Source: Candidatus Bathyarchaeota archaeon (GTDB taxonomy: Archaea; Thermoproteota; Bathyarchaeia; Bathyarchaeales; Bathycorpusculaceae). From it: a stretch of DNA of 6,334 nt. Positions 5,238 through 6,334 of the stretch are shown here, one piece after another. Position 1 is the first letter of the stretch. Each line of letters opens with the position of its first letter. The stretch covers positions 1 to 6,334 of the forward strand of contig JAUUWK010000065.1 in NCBI GenBank assembly GCA_030589055.1, given 5' to 3'. A program made the translations under genes and the position numbers. The notes beneath the pieces were generated by a model. That model saw nothing but the letters and a program-made list of their open reading frames with translations, was not told the origin of the DNA and made no database searches.

Positions 5238-5423
5238 CATCCTTCATATTGCGTACATATGTTACATTTAAATCTTCCTCTGAATTCTGAATTCAACCTC
5301 ACAAATTGCTAACCGTCACCTATTTTTGGCATATCAAATATCAAAAGAGCCTTATTGTTCAAAGATATTTTCCTTTTTATCTAGAGGGCAATCACTGTTT
5401 AAGCCATGTATTTCTAGACTAGT

Positions 5424-6334
5424 TTATCCTTTGATTTGTAAGGTATAGGGGCCTTCTGTGAGTTTTTCCGCTTTACGTTTTCGCACTAGAACCGTGTCTT
5501 CTATGCGTATGCCTCCGAAACCTACAATGTATATGCCAGGCTCGATCGTTACAACGTTGCCGACAGCTAGCCTATCTTTGCTTTCTGGGTTCAGTGTGGG
5601 TGGTTCATGAACGTCTAGGCCTACGCCATGGCCTAACCCGTGGACGAAATATTCGCCGTATCCGGCAGTCTTTATTACTTTTCTTGCGATTTCGTCTATG
5701 TCCTTTGCCTTTGCTGTGGGTTTTACGGCTTGGAAGGCTTTCTCTTGAGCCGTCTTAACAATTTCGTAGACTTTCTTTTGCTTTGCTGAAGATTTTCCAG
5801 CCACAATTGTTCTTGTCATGTCTGAACGATAATGTAGGTAGGTTGCTCCTATGTCAACGACAACCAAGTCGCCTTTAGATATTTTTCGGTCGGTGCAACC
5901 TCCATGTGGAAAAGCTGAACGAGCGCCTGATGCCACGATAGTTTCGAAAGCTGTTCCCCCAGAACCTTTTCTGCGCATAGCGTATTCAATTTCCGCAGCA
6001 ACTTCGCACTCTCTTACGCCTGGCTTGATTGCTTCGTAAGCGGCTTTCATGCCTTCGCTTGTTAATTCTCCAGCTTTTCGCATAAGCTCGAGTTCTTCTT
6101 CGTCTTTGACCTTACGAAGCTCTGACACGGGTTTATTATCGATTTTTATTCTGGCTATTCCTCTCACGGCTTTCCGAAGTTTCAGATAATCCGCAACGTT
6201 TGGAATGCCTGTGATTGTGGCTAAGCCAAGTTTTTTTATCTTTGATGTTTTGACTTTTTTTGCGATTTTTGTTGCTAGGTCTTCGCCTCTATTGACGAGT
6301 TCAACTTTGAATCCTTTGGCTTCGGCTTTAGCTT
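5424..6334 (-). CDS. Xaa-Pro aminopeptidase/dipeptidase, M24 family (5' end outside window)
   Basis: This is a metallopeptidase of the pita-bread fold that removes residues next to proline, probably acting in the cytoplasm. The visible 302 residues begin inside the N-terminal creatinase-like domain (LGLATITGIPNVADYLKL) and contain the whole catalytic domain. All five metal ligands are present: D in VVDIGA (5855-5853), D in SDMTRT (5822-5820), H in GLGHGVG, E in TIEPG and E in RIEDT. The HGLGHGVGLDVHEPP block is typical of prolidase/aminopeptidase P. The reading frame stays open to the window edge, so the in-frame GTG at 6167 is internal and the true start lies further upstream; comparable archaeal prolidases are about 350 aa. 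Dipeptidase and aminopeptidase activities cannot be told apart from this fragment. No operon partner is visible. Confidence 0.9.
   Translation of the reverse strand, partial: AKAEAKGFKVELVNRGEDLATKIAKKVKTSKIKKLGLATITGIPNVADYLKLRKAVRGIARIKIDNKPVSELRKVKDEEELELMRKAGELTSEGMKAAYEAIKPGVRECEVAAEIEYAMRRKGSGGTAFETIVASGARSAFPHGGCTDRKISKGDLVVVDIGATYLHYRSDMTRTIVAGKSSAKQKKVYEIVKTAQEKAFQAVKPTAKAKDIDEIARKVIKTAGYGEYFVHGLGHGVGLDVHEPPTLNPESKDRLAVGNVVTIEPGIYIVGFGGIRIEDTVLVRKRKAEKLTEGPYTLQIKG

Larger units (their letters stand above)
5022..5423. other. 402-bp intergenic region between the flavodoxin and peptidase genes
   Basis: No convincing protein gene lies here. It contains the flavodoxin promoter (5054-5070) and a TATAAG box at 5135-5140. 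The long inverted repeat 5163-5237 follows, then an 8-bp palindrome ACATATGT (5255-5262) and a twofold tandem TGAATTC (5281-5294). Near the end are a weak 7-bp AT-rich hairpin (5336-5342 with 5364-5370) and a T-rich run (5368-5379). The peptidase gene ends at 5424 reading leftward, so part of this gap is its 3' flank. Confidence 0.5.

Noticed and set aside
5164..5271. 35-codon ORF on the + strand inside the hairpin region
   Set aside because: It would be leaderless at a plausible start, but its composition simply follows the inverted repeat and purine tandem, and no protein family is recognisable.
5281..5294. Tandem TGAATTC repeat
   Set aside because: Two copies of a 7-mer in an AT-rich gap can arise by slippage or chance; there is no array or CRISPR-like spacing.
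5851..6039. 62-codon + strand ORF inside the peptidase gene
   Set aside because: It lies antisense to conserved catalytic-domain coding sequence and shows no family features.
6165..6167. GTG as the start of the M24 peptidase
   Set aside because: The same frame stays open for 55 more codons to the window edge and encodes plausible N-terminal domain sequence, so this is an internal valine.

Overview
The window looks like a piece of an archaeal chromosome. The evidence is a tRNA gene with a bulge-helix-bulge intron and no encoded CCA, TATA/BRE-like promoter elements in front of several genes, Shine-Dalgarno-led overlapping genes, and archaeal-style MoaB and MoeA proteins. The moderate A+T content and gene style would fit a TACK-type archaeon such as a Bathyarchaeia member, but the lineage is a guess.

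Left part (194-4000, + strand): a compact run of six genes for the pterin part of the molybdenum/tungsten cofactor, in the order moaA-moaD-moaE-moaC-moaB-moeA. MoaA and MoaC turn GTP into cyclic pyranopterin monophosphate (cPMP). MoaD and MoaE form the synthase that adds the dithiolene sulfurs to give molybdopterin. MoaB would adenylylate molybdopterin, and MoeA would insert the metal. The genes overlap or almost touch (56-nt overlap, 3-nt gap, 17-nt overlap, then two ATGA junctions), so they are probably one transcript with coupled translation. The MoaD-activating E1-like enzyme (MoeB type), the sulfur donor and any dinucleotide-forming MobA are not in the window. Upstream (1-193) lie a likely promoter, an 18-bp imperfect palindrome and possibly the start of a divergent gene.

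Middle part (4001-5021): convergent to moeA is a small thioredoxin/glutaredoxin-like protein with a CSVC redox motif. Next, transcribed divergently from it, is an intron-containing tRNA with anticodon CAU. Convergent to the tRNA, 8 nt away, is a short WrbA-like flavodoxin-family protein.

Right part (5022-6334): a 402-bp gap holds a long inverted repeat around a purine-rich tandem repeat, the least explained element here. After it comes the 3' part of an M24-family Xaa-Pro peptidase gene on the - strand, whose start lies beyond the window.

No mobile element, CRISPR array or clearly new multi-gene system is visible. The points most worth a second look are a substituted acidic residue in MoaB, the structure of the moaA/moaD and moaD/moaE junctions, the palindrome upstream of the operon, and the 5163-5237 hairpin.
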